NCBI RefSeq assembly: GCF_900111375.1
Contig: NZ_FOHB01000002.1
Coordinates: 86,982 to 150,981 of the forward strand
Length of the DNA: 64,000 bases
Direction: 5' to 3'
Origin: Pedococcus cremeus
GTDB lineage: Bacteria > Actinomycetota > Actinomycetes > Actinomycetales > Dermatophilaceae
Shown: positions 7,772 through 15,798 of the stretch, piece after piece
Layout: every line of letters starts with the position of its first letter
How positions within the stretch are numbered: the first letter of the stretch is position 1
The notes under the pieces: model-generated
Databases searched by the model: none
What the model was told of the DNA's origin: nothing
What the model saw: only the letters and a program-made list of their open reading frames with translations
Position numbers and translations under genes: made by a program

Positions 7772-10700
7772 ACGGTGACTTCGCCCACCTGCACGTCGCC
7801 TCGGGGTTCTCGATGCGTTACGGCACCGCGACCCCGGCGGCGCTGGTGGAGCGCGCAGCCCAGCACGACCAGCCCGTCCTCGCGCTGACCGACCGCGACG
7901 GCCTCTACGGGGCGATCCGGTTCGTCCAGGCCGCCACGGCCGCCGGCATCGCACCGGTCCTGGGCGTGGACCTCGCCGTCGAGCCCGACCCGCCGCAGCA
8001 ACCTCCTCGTCGCGGAGCTGGGGCCACCACCCGCGGCGCGATCCGTGACTCGGGCCGACGCAGCGACGACGCGGCATACGGGCGCGAGCCGAAGCGGCCA
8101 CGCACCCCGGTGCGCGGGGGAGCCGACCGCGACCCTCGCCATCCCCGGGTCACGGTGCTCGCCCGCGGCCGCGGGGCCGGGGTGCCGGCAGGCGCAGGTT
8201 GGGCCTCGCTGTGCCGCCTGGTCACCGACACCCACCTGCGCGGCGAGCGGGGCCAGCCGGTGTCGACGCCGGGCACCATCGCCGCCCGCTGGGCGGTGGG
8301 CGCGGGCAGCGACGAGCCGAGCCCGCTGGTGGTGCTGCTCGGCCCCAGCTCCGACGTGGGACGGGCCCTGCTGGCCCGGCGACCCGACCGGGCCCGGGCG
8401 CTGCTGGCCGCCTGGCAGCGGGTCCTGCCACCCGACGCGCTGGCCATCGAGGTCGTGTGTCACGGCGGTCCGGAGGGCACCCCCGCCTCCCGCGGGCACG
8501 CCGCCCGGCTGCTGGGCCTGGCCGACGAGTGCGGGGTGCCCGCGGTGCTGACGGCGGCGGTCCGCCACGTCGACCCGGGGGAGAGCGCCGTGGTCGACGT
8601 GCTCGACGCGGCCCGGCGCCTCGTCGTGCTCGAGACCCGCCACCTCGACCGCGTCACCGACGCCGCCCACCTGGCCAGCAGCCCGGCGATGCACGCCGTC
8701 GCCCGGGAGGTCACCGGCGACACCGCCCGGGCCGACGCGCTGCTCGCCCGCACCATGGCCACGGCGCTGGAGTGCGTCCAGGACGCGCGGCGTGACCTCG
8801 GCATCGGTGCCGTCCACCTGCCCGAGCCGTTCGCCATCGGCATCGAGCCGGGCACCGACCCCCAGTCGGTGCTCGAGGAACGCTGCCGGGCCGCCGTGTC
8901 GACCCGCTACCCCGACGTGGGCGAGCGGGAGCGCCACGACATCGAGACCCGCCTGACCGAGGAGCTGAAGGTGGTCGCCGAGCTCGGCTACCCGACCTAC
9001 TTCCTCACCGTCGCCGCCGTCGTCGACCTCATCAAGGAGATGGGGGTGCGGGTGGCGGCCCGGGGCTCAGGGGCGGGGTCCCTGGTCAACTACCTCCTCG
9101 GCATCAGCGGGGTCGACCCCATTCGCTACGACCTGCTGATGGAGCGGTTCTGCTCGCCGCTGCGGGCCGAGCTGCCCGACATCGACATCGACGTCGAGTC
9201 GGCCCGGCGCACCGAGGTCTACGAGCGCATCCTCGACCGGTTCGGCGGCGACCGGGTCACCTGCGTGTCGATGATGGACACCTACAAGGTCCGCCACGCG
9301 GTGCGCGACGTCGGTGCCGCCCTCGGCCTGCCGCCGCAGGAGGTCGACGAGATCGCCAAGGCGTTCCCGCACATCCGGGCCAGGGACGCCCGCAACGCCA
9401 TCGCCGACCTGCCCGAGCTGCGCAGCCGCGGCCTCGGCAGCCCCCGCCTGAAGCTGCTCTTCGACCTCGTCGAGCGGCTCGACGGCCTGCCCCGGCACAT
9501 CGCGCTGCACCCGTGCGGGGTGGTGCTGTCCAACAGCGGCCTGCTCGACCGCACCCCGGTCGAGGCCAGCTGGCTGGGCTTCCCGATGAGCCAGTTCGAC
9601 AAGGACGACGTCGAGACCCTCGGCCTGCTCAAGCTCGACGTCCTCGGCATCCGCATGCAGTCGGCGATGGCCCACGCGGTCAAGGAGGTGGCCCGGGTCG
9701 AAGGGGTCGAGGTCGACCTCGACGACCAGGCGCAGGTGCCCCTCGACGACGAGGCGACCTTCCGGCTGGTCCGCACCGCCCACACCCTCGGCTGCTTCCA
9801 GATCGAGAGCCCCGGCCAGCGCGAGCTCATCGGCAAGTTCGGCCCGGAGCGCTTCGAGGACCTCGTCATCGACATCTCGCTGTTCCGGCCCGGCCCGGTC
9901 AAGTCCGACATGATCACGCCGTTCCTCGAGGCCCGGCACGGCTGGAAGCCGGTGGAGTACCTCCACCCCACGCTCGTGCCGGCGCTGGAGGAGACCGCCG
10001 GGGTCGTCGTCTTCCACGAGCAGGTCCTCAAGATCGTCGCCGAGACCACCGGCGTCACCCTCGCCCAGGCCGACGAGGTGCGCCGGGCCATGGGCACCCC
10101 GAAGGGACAGGAGGAGGTCGAGGCCTGGTGGCGGCCCGCGGCGAGGGCCCGCGGCTACGCCCCGGCCGACGTCGACCGCATCTGGGAGGTGCTGAAGTCG
10201 TTCGCCTCGTTCGGGTTCTGCAAGGCCCACGCCGCCGCCTTCGCGCTGCCGACCTACCACTCGGCGTGGCTGAAGACCCACCACCCGGCGGCCTTCCTCT
10301 CCGGAGTGCTCACCCACGACCCGGGCATGTACCCCAAGCGGCTGATCCTCGACGACGCCCGCAGCCTCGGCATCGCGGTCCTCGGCCTCGACGTCAACGC
10401 CTCGACGGGGGAGTACCACGTCGAGAAGGTCGACCTGTGGGACGAGCCGCCCCCACGGCTCCTGGATGACGACACCTGCCGCGACCGCTCCTGCGGCCAC
10501 TCTCACGGCGCACCCGTCCACCCCGACCTGCCGGACGGCCGCGCCTACGGCATCCGCCTGTCGCTCGCCGACGTCAAGGGCATCAGCGACGCCGAGGTGG
10601 AGCGCATCGTGGCCGGCCAGCCCTACGTCAGCCTCGCCGACTTCTGGAACCGCGCCCACGTCTCCCGCCCAGTCGCCGAGCGGCTGGTGCTCGCCGGCGG

Positions 10701-11754
10701 CTTCGACTCCCTCTACGGCATGACCGCCGGCACCGGTGGCCTCGGCCGGCGCGGCCGGGTGACCCGCCGCGACCTGCTGCTGCACGTCTCCGAGCTCGAC
10801 CGGTGGTCGCGTTCGGTGGCCAGCTCCAGCCGCCGGGTCACCCCGCGCAGGGGAAGGACGACGACCAGCGGGTATGCCGCGGGGGCGGCTCCCCAGAGCG
10901 CGCCGGCGAACGAGGGTGGCCCGGCCCCCGGCGTCGACGTGCGCGGGCTCGCGTCGAGGCAGTCGCAGGCGGCCCTGCCGGTCACGGCCGCGGCGGAGCA
11001 GCCGGCCCAGCTCACCCTCGACCTCGGCGACAGCCCCGAGCTCACCGCCGGCACCGGCCTGCCCGAGATGACCGGGCCTGAGCGGGTCCGGGCCGAGCTC
11101 GACATCCTCGGCCTCGACGCCAGCGGCCACGTCGTCTCCTTCTACGAGCCGATGCTGCGCGCCCTCGGGACCACCCGCAGCCGCGACCTGCTCGCCACCC
11201 GCAGCCGCTCCACGGTGTGGGTGGCCGGGGTCAAGGTGGCCACCCAGACCCCGCCGGTGCGCTCCGGCCGCCGGGTGGTCTTCCTGACCCTCGACGACTC
11301 CACCGGCCCGGTCGACGCCACCTTCTTCGAGGACGTCCAGGGTCCCTACGCCGAGGTGGTGTTCCACTCGTGGATGCTGCTGGTCCGCGGGGTCGTGCGC
11401 CGCACCGGGGCGCGGGGCATCTCCATCCGGGCGACCGGAGCCTGGGAGCTGTCCCGGCTCTGGGAGGCCTGGGCCACCGGTGGGCTCGACGCCGTCCTGG
11501 CCGCCATCGACGCCGACGAGGCCGATGCCCTGCACCAGTACGAGCAGCACGAGCTGGCAGCGCAGGACGAGGGGGGTGGTCGCCGGGTGCTGGTGCACGC
11601 CTCGGGGTTCCGGCAGTCGCCCTACGCCGACATCAAGCCGGCCGGTGGCGACGTGCAGGGCAGCCGGCGTCTCGCCGCCGGGGGCGTGGTGCCCGAGGAC
11701 CTCAGCCCGCCACGGAAGCTGTGGCACTCCAGCCCGGGCAGCTCGGGGCACTAG
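7768..11754 (+). CDS. dnaE2: DnaE2-like (error-prone) C-family DNA polymerase alpha subunit
   Basis: About 1328 residues from GTG 7768. Visible in order: an N-terminal PHP domain (HLHVASGFSMRYG; LTDRDGLYG where TDHDG is usual), a long Arg/Pro-rich insert near residues 73-130, palm catalytic aspartates in LPDIDID (near 469-474) and KLDVLG (near 623) with SQFDKDD just before, fingers and helix-hairpin-helix regions, a Ser/Ala/Pro-rich linker, and a C-terminal OB fold (STVWVAGVKVATQT, near 1147). QLTLDL near 1081-1086 resembles the hexapeptide sliding-clamp-binding motif. The replicative DnaE is normally encoded elsewhere, so an SOS mutagenesis role fits the LexA box. It is longer than typical DnaE2 because of the two linkers. 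Confidence 0.85.
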   Translation: MNGDFAHLHVASGFSMRYGTATPAALVERAAQHDQPVLALTDRDGLYGAIRFVQAATAAGIAPVLGVDLAVEPDPPQQPPRRGAGATTRGAIRDSGRRSDDAAYGREPKRPRTPVRGGADRDPRHPRVTVLARGRGAGVPAGAGWASLCRLVTDTHLRGERGQPVSTPGTIAARWAVGAGSDEPSPLVVLLGPSSDVGRALLARRPDRARALLAAWQRVLPPDALAIEVVCHGGPEGTPASRGHAARLLGLADECGVPAVLTAAVRHVDPGESAVVDVLDAARRLVVLETRHLDRVTDAAHLASSPAMHAVAREVTGDTARADALLARTMATALECVQDARRDLGIGAVHLPEPFAIGIEPGTDPQSVLEERCRAAVSTRYPDVGERERHDIETRLTEELKVVAELGYPTYFLTVAAVVDLIKEMGVRVAARGSGAGSLVNYLLGISGVDPIRYDLLMERFCSPLRAELPDIDIDVESARRTEVYERILDRFGGDRVTCVSMMDTYKVRHAVRDVGAALGLPPQEVDEIAKAFPHIRARDARNAIADLPELRSRGLGSPRLKLLFDLVERLDGLPRHIALHPCGVVLSNSGLLDRTPVEASWLGFPMSQFDKDDVETLGLLKLDVLGIRMQSAMAHAVKEVARVEGVEVDLDDQAQVPLDDEATFRLVRTAHTLGCFQIESPGQRELIGKFGPERFEDLVIDISLFRPGPVKSDMITPFLEARHGWKPVEYLHPTLVPALEETAGVVVFHEQVLKIVAETTGVTLAQADEVRRAMGTPKGQEEVEAWWRPAARARGYAPADVDRIWEVLKSFASFGFCKAHAAAFALPTYHSAWLKTHHPAAFLSGVLTHDPGMYPKRLILDDARSLGIAVLGLDVNASTGEYHVEKVDLWDEPPPRLLDDDTCRDRSCGHSHGAPVHPDLPDGRAYGIRLSLADVKGISDAEVERIVAGQPYVSLADFWNRAHVSRPVAERLVLAGGFDSLYGMTAGTGGLGRRGRVTRRDLLLHVSELDRWSRSVASSSRRVTPRRGRTTTSGYAAGAAPQSAPANEGGPAPGVDVRGLASRQSQAALPVTAAAEQPAQLTLDLGDSPELTAGTGLPEMTGPERVRAELDILGLDASGHVVSFYEPMLRALGTTRSRDLLATRSRSTVWVAGVKVATQTPPVRSGRRVVFLTLDDSTGPVDATFFEDVQGPYAEVVFHSWMLLVRGVVRRTGARGISIRATGAWELSRLWEAWATGGLDAVLAAIDADEADALHQYEQHELAAQDEGGGRRVLVHASGFRQSPYADIKPAGGDVQGSRRLAAGGVVPEDLSPPRKLWHSSPGSSGH

Positions 11755-11871
11755 GGTGGAGCCGACCGTGCAGCCGTCGGGCCGACGGCCGACGCACCGA
11801 CAGGCGTCCTGCCCACAGGCGTCCTGCCGACAGCCGACGCACCGCCCGCCGACCGACCGAAGGAGCCAGCC

Positions 11872-12648
11872 GTGGCCGAGGAGCACCGACGCGGGCGCCG
11901 GGGCAGTGTCGAGACCTCGCTGCGCACCTCGGCGGTCTGGTCCTCCGTGCTCGACCTCGTCACCCGCCGGGAGGCCGACCTCGGCCGGCCGCTGCGCGTG
12001 CTCGACCTGGGCGGCGGCACCGGTGGCCTGGCCGTCCCGCTGGCCGAGCGCGGCCACCACGTCACCGTCGTCGACCCCAGCCCGGACGCCCTCGCGTCCC
12101 TGTCGCGGCGCAGCGCCGAGGCCGGCGTCGCCGAGCGGATCACTGCGCTCCAGGGCGACGCCGACACCCTCGGCGACCTCCTCCGCGGGGAGCCGGTCGA
12201 CCTCGTCTGCTGCCACGGCACCCTCGAGGTCGTCGACGACCCGGCGGCCACGCTGGGCTCCGTCGCGTCGGTCGTGGCCCCGGGCGGCTACCTCAGCCTC
12301 GTCGCGGCCCAGCGGCTCGCGGCCGTGCTCGCCCGGGTGCTGGCCGGCCAGTTCACCCAGGCCCACGCCGCCCTCACCAGCGACGACGGCCGCTGGGGCG
12401 CCGGTGACCCGCTGCCCCGGCGGTTCGACGCCCACGCCCTCACCGCCATGGTCACCGCCGCCGGCTTCACGGTGCGCGACTCCCACGGCGTGCGCCTGTT
12501 CAGCGACCTCGTCCCGTCGGCCCTCGTCGACTCCGAGGCCGACCGCCTGGCCCTGCTGCAGCTCGAGCAGGAGGCCAGCCGGCACCCCGACTTCGGCTTC
12601 CTCGGACAGCTCGGTGCGTCGCTGCACATCCTCGCCAGCCGCGACTGA
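11872..12648 (+). CDS. SAM-dependent methyltransferase (class I) in the SOS cluster
   Basis: A 258-residue Rossmann-fold methyltransferase with motif I VLDLGGGTGGLA (44-53), motif II VTVVDPSPDAL and the post-motif region DLVCCHGTLEVVDDPAATL. AAGG-AG precedes GTG 11872 at good spacing. Similarity to UbiE/SmtA-like small-molecule or tRNA methyltransferases is only general, so the substrate is unknown. It lies between the polymerase (117 bp upstream) and dinB (36 bp downstream) on the same strand, suggesting co-expression under LexA; a link to DNA damage tolerance is inference from position. Confidence 0.75.
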   Translation: MAEEHRRGRRGSVETSLRTSAVWSSVLDLVTRREADLGRPLRVLDLGGGTGGLAVPLAERGHHVTVVDPSPDALASLSRRSAEAGVAERITALQGDADTLGDLLRGEPVDLVCCHGTLEVVDDPAATLGSVASVVAPGGYLSLVAAQRLAAVLARVLAGQFTQAHAALTSDDGRWGAGDPLPRRFDAHALTAMVTAAGFTVRDSHGVRLFSDLVPSALVDSEADRLALLQLEQEASRHPDFGFLGQLGASLHILASRD

Positions 12649-12684
12649 CCCCGTGGCGCGCTCGGCCATCGGGCGAGGTGCGGC

Positions 12685-13944
12685 GTGAGCCGGCGCCAGT
12701 TCGCGCTGCCCGAGCGCACCTCCGACACCCCGCTGGACGACAGCGGCTGCACCGTCCTGCACGTCGACATGGACGCCTTCTACGCGTCCGCGACCCTGCT
12801 CAGCCACCCCGACCTGGTCGGCACGCCGGTCATCATCGGCGGGGGAGGCAACCGCGGTGTGGTGCTCTCGGCCACCTACGAGGCGCGCCGGTTCGGGGTC
12901 ACCTCGGCCATGCCGATGGCCCGGGCCCGCCGGCTCTGCCCGCAGGCAACGGTGCTGCCGCCCGACCACCGCCTCTACAGCCGGATCTCCGACGCGGTCA
13001 TGGCGACCTTCGCCTCCGTCACGCCCTTCGTGGAGCCGCTGTCGCTCGACGAGGCGTTCCTCGATGTGGCCGGTGCGGTGCGCCGGCTGGGGTCGCCGGC
13101 GACGATCGGCCAGCTCATCCGTGACACCGTCGCCGACGAGCAGGGCATCACCTGCTCGGTCGGGGTGGCGCCCACCAAGTTCGTCGCCAAGCTCGCCTCC
13201 GGCCTGGCCAAGCCCGACGGCATGGTGGTCGTGCCGCGGGCCGAGGTCGTCGGCTTCGTCCAGCAGCTGCCGGTCGGAGCCCTGTGGGGCGTCGGCGACC
13301 GCACCGAGGAGGCCCTGCTGCGGCTCGGCCTGCGGACCGTCGCCGACATCGCGCACACGCCCGTGGCCACCCTCAAGCGGGCCATGGGGGAGGCGGCCGG
13401 GGCGCACCTGCACGACCTGGCCTGGGGGCGCGACCCCCGCGGCGTCGAGCCGGTGCGGCGGGAGCGGAGCATCGGCTCGGACGAGACCTTCGCCCACGAC
13501 GTCGACGACCCGGCCTACATCCACCGCCAGCTGCTCAAGCTGAGCGACCGCACCGCGGCACGGGTCAGGGCGGCCGGGCTGATGGGCCGCACCATCTCGA
13601 TCAAGGTGCGGTTCTCCGACTTCACCACCATCACGCGGTCGAAGACCCTGCGCGACCCCACCGACGTCAGCCGCGACATCTACGAGACGGCCCGGGGCCT
13701 CTTCGACGCCCTCGGGCTCCAGCGGGCTCGCATCCGCCTGGTCGGGGTGCGGGTCGAACAGCTCGTCGACGCGGGCGGCGCGCCCATCCAGGGGCTGCTC
13801 GACGAACCCGACCGCGGGTGGCGGGAGGCCGACCGCGCGGTCGACCGGGCGAGCGCCCGGTTCGGTGCCGGAAGCGTGCGCCCGGCCAGCCTGATCGATG
13901 ATCGGCGTACCGGTTTCCCAAGACCCCCCGGGGACATATCCTGA
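12685..13944 (+). CDS. dinB: DNA polymerase IV (Y-family translesion polymerase)
   Basis: 419 residues. Catalytic carboxylates are in VLHVDMDAFYAS (D28, D30; Tyr33 in the steric-gate region) and SLDEAFLD (D122, E123). SVGVAPTKFVAKLASGLAKPDG and the little-finger RTISIKVRFSDFTTITRSKTL are typical of DinB rather than ImuB, because all catalytic acids are intact. A weak clamp-binding-like QGLLDE lies near residue 370. The start is GTG 12685. It is the only Y-family polymerase in the window and the last repair gene in the run from the SOS box. Confidence 0.92.
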   Translation: MSRRQFALPERTSDTPLDDSGCTVLHVDMDAFYASATLLSHPDLVGTPVIIGGGGNRGVVLSATYEARRFGVTSAMPMARARRLCPQATVLPPDHRLYSRISDAVMATFASVTPFVEPLSLDEAFLDVAGAVRRLGSPATIGQLIRDTVADEQGITCSVGVAPTKFVAKLASGLAKPDGMVVVPRAEVVGFVQQLPVGALWGVGDRTEEALLRLGLRTVADIAHTPVATLKRAMGEAAGAHLHDLAWGRDPRGVEPVRRERSIGSDETFAHDVDDPAYIHRQLLKLSDRTAARVRAAGLMGRTISIKVRFSDFTTITRSKTLRDPTDVSRDIYETARGLFDALGLQRARIRLVGVRVEQLVDAGGAPIQGLLDEPDRGWREADRAVDRASARFGAGSVRPASLIDDRRTGFPRPPGDIS

Positions 13945-14054
13945 ACCTGACGCAGGCTGCTGACCGGCGACGACGGCGGTTCATCCGCAGGGGACGATTC
14001 GGCCCGCTCGTGCGTTGAAGACGATGGCATCGCAGGCAACACCGGGAGGTCACC

Positions 14055-14498
14055 GTGCCGCTGTCAGAGCACGAACAGCAGCTGCTTGAGCAGATGGAGC
14101 AGGCGCTGTATGCCGAGGATCCCAAGTTCGCCTCGCAGATGCAGGGCGCCGGCGCCAAGGCTGCGGCCCGCCGCCGGATGATCATCGGCGGAGTCGGGGT
14201 CCTCGCAGGTCTCGCGCTCGTGCTCGTCGGCGTCAGCACGACGATGTGGGTCGGTGCGGCAGGCTTCGCCGTCATGGTCGCCGCGGTCGTCTTCGCCCTC
14301 ACGCCCCCGCGACGGGCCAAGATGGCCCTCGGCTCGGTTCAGCCCGACGGCAGCGTGCGCCGCAAGGCCCGCGGAGGCGGCATGCGAGCAGCCCGGGGCC
14401 CGGCAGGTCGCAGCTCGCGCGGCTCGGGCAGTCACGAGTCGTTCATGCAGAAGCTGGAGCACCGCTGGGACCGCCGCCGCGGCGGCGACCGCTGGTAG
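14055..14498 (+). CDS. DUF3040 membrane protein
   Basis: 147 residues from GTG 14055, with GGGAGG six bases upstream. The N-terminal MPLSEHEQQLLEQMEQALYAEDPKFASQM helix is the DUF3040 signature. Two transmembrane helices follow (near 40-60 and 62-82), then a long basic Arg/Gly-rich tail ending RWDRRRGGDRW. DUF3040 is actinobacterial and often lies near dinB; function unknown. The charged tail should be cytoplasmic. Confidence 0.8.
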   Translation: MPLSEHEQQLLEQMEQALYAEDPKFASQMQGAGAKAAARRRMIIGGVGVLAGLALVLVGVSTTMWVGAAGFAVMVAAVVFALTPPRRAKMALGSVQPDGSVRRKARGGGMRAARGPAGRSSRGSGSHESFMQKLEHRWDRRRGGDRW

Positions 14499-14514
14499 CA
14501 GTCGCGCCGCTGTG

Positions 14515-14530
14515 CACCGGTAAACCGGTG
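14515..14530. terminator. Small hairpin between convergent DUF3040 and DUF456 genes
   Basis: CACCGGT and ACCGGTG form a 7-bp perfect stem with a 2-base gap, 17 bases after the DUF3040 stop and 18 before the DUF456 stop. No U-tract follows, as is common in actinobacteria. It could terminate both transcripts, but the stem is short. Confidence 0.4.
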
Positions 14531-14547
14531 TCAACCGTGGGGTGACG

Positions 14548-15027
14548 TCAGCGGCTGGCGAGCACGCCGACCACCCAGGTGGTCGTGATGGCCAGCCCCG
14601 CGAGCAGCTCGATGCCGACACTGAGGAAGATCGCCCCGAGGGCGGTCTTCGTCGCGTTCCAGGCGGTCCGGGCGTCCCGCGACCGGCCGTGCTCGACCAG
14701 GTAGATCCCGAGGACGAAGCCCACCGCGGCGCCGACGACCGGGATGACGAAGAACCCCACCACCCCGAGCAGCACAGCCAGGGCGAGGGTGGACGTGCGC
14801 ACGCCGGCCCGCCGCATCCGGCGGCCCGGGACGAGGTACTGCAGCGACACGCCAGCGGCATACAGGACCGCGGAGGCCGCGAACACCCACCACGACAGGG
14901 GGGTGGAGACCTCCCAGGCCCACAGGAGGACCCCGCCCAGCACCAGCAGGAGGCCGGGGAGTACGGGCACGACGATGCCCACCAGCCCGATGACGATGAG
15001 GGTCGCGGGGACCCAGATCTCCGTCAC
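14548..15027 (-). CDS. DUF456 family membrane protein
   Basis: 159 residues, mostly hydrophobic, with about four transmembrane segments: WVPATLIVIGLVGIVVPVLPGLLLVLGGVLLWAW at the start, then TLALAVLLGVVGFFVIPVVGAAVGFVLGIYLVEH, whose glycine-rich repeats are the DUF456 signature, and a last helix near the C-terminus. It is an integral membrane protein of unknown function. The start is GTG 15027. It faces DUF3040 and lies 91 bases downstream of the DUF7455 gene on the same strand. Confidence 0.75.
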   Translation of the reverse strand: MTEIWVPATLIVIGLVGIVVPVLPGLLLVLGGVLLWAWEVSTPLSWWVFAASAVLYAAGVSLQYLVPGRRMRRAGVRTSTLALAVLLGVVGFFVIPVVGAAVGFVLGIYLVEHGRSRDARTAWNATKTALGAIFLSVGIELLAGLAITTTWVVGVLASR

Positions 15028-15118
15028 AGGTGGTGGGCTCGTGTCGTGGTGGCCGGTGCGGCGCGGTCAGCCGGCCCGGACAACCGGTCGGTGCCGCTCA
15101 GCGTCCGTCAGCGGCCCG

Positions 15119-15340
15119 TCAGTGCTCTTCGACGGCAGCCGAGGCCGGGGTCTCGTGGAGGCGGTTGCTTTCGTCGTGGATCTCGGCGCGCTCGCGCAGC
15201 TTGGGGAGGTGCTCCCGCGCGTGGTGGGCGCAGAACAGCAGCTCACCACCGCTGTAGAGGCGGGCGCGCACGTAGGCCTGGGCGCCGCAGCGGTCGCAGC
15301 GGTCTGCCGCGGTCAGGGAGGGTGCCAGTGCAGTGGTCAC
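15119..15340 (-). CDS. DUF7455 small zinc-ribbon protein
   Basis: 73 residues with CDRCGAQAYVRARLYSGGELLFCAHHAREHLPKL: a CxxC pair and a later CxxH that should bind one zinc ion. This small protein is widespread in actinobacteria and usually lies near parE or the principal sigma factor; its role is unknown. The start is GTG 15340 with GAAGG upstream. It is divergent from parE across a 458-bp gap. Confidence 0.75.
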   Translation of the reverse strand: MTTALAPSLTAADRCDRCGAQAYVRARLYSGGELLFCAHHAREHLPKLRERAEIHDESNRLHETPASAAVEEH

Positions 15341-15798
15341 GTCAGCCTTCTCTCATCGTCTGGACCGCTGTGGTGCTGGGTGCGGTCCGTGTACTTCTGT
15401 TTGACGTCGTCCTTCTGTTGACGTCCGCCGACCGGGCGGGGTTGCTCCTTCTCGAAGGCGCTCTCCCGACCCGGCGATGGATGTAACAGTCAAGCACGGA
15501 CAATCCTTCCCACTCCGCATTGGGCCGCGATGTGGTCCGCGTCATGTCGCGCCCGTTCGGCCGAACCGCGCCGTCCGAACAGGCGATGGGTGGCTACCCA
15601 CCACCATCATCCTCAGGCACAAGAGGTGTTCGGTGCCGTCCACCGTCCCGGCTTGGGGGGCCCAACGGCCCCTTCGGGCTGCGCCCCCCGAGGTATGCCG
15701 CGTGCCTGCGCGGGGGCGTCCGCGCGCCGGGATAACCTGCCGTCACCGGCCTGCGACCTGTGCGCGGCCGCCGCAGCACGTGAGCAGAAGGGACCACT
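15341..15798. other. Intergenic region between DUF7455 and parE
   Basis: 458 bp with no convincing gene. It holds one copy of the GTATGCCG octamer (15693-15700) and a TAACCT -10-like element at 15733-15738, about 60 bases before the parE start and without a clear -35. Short open frames on both strands lack ribosome binding sites and family similarity. The principal sigma factor gene often found near parE in actinobacteria is absent here. Confidence 0.5.

Noticed and set aside
11757..11871. Repeated GGCGTCCTGCC-type words in the gap before the methyltransferase as a CRISPR or regulatory array
   Set aside because: Only two short imperfect copies with no regular spacers; probably slippage in GC-rich sequence.
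9067..13524. A minus-strand open frame of about 1485 codons over the polymerase and dinB genes
   Set aside because: The opposite strand encodes recognisable catalytic motifs throughout. The antisense translation has no domain and typical shadow composition.
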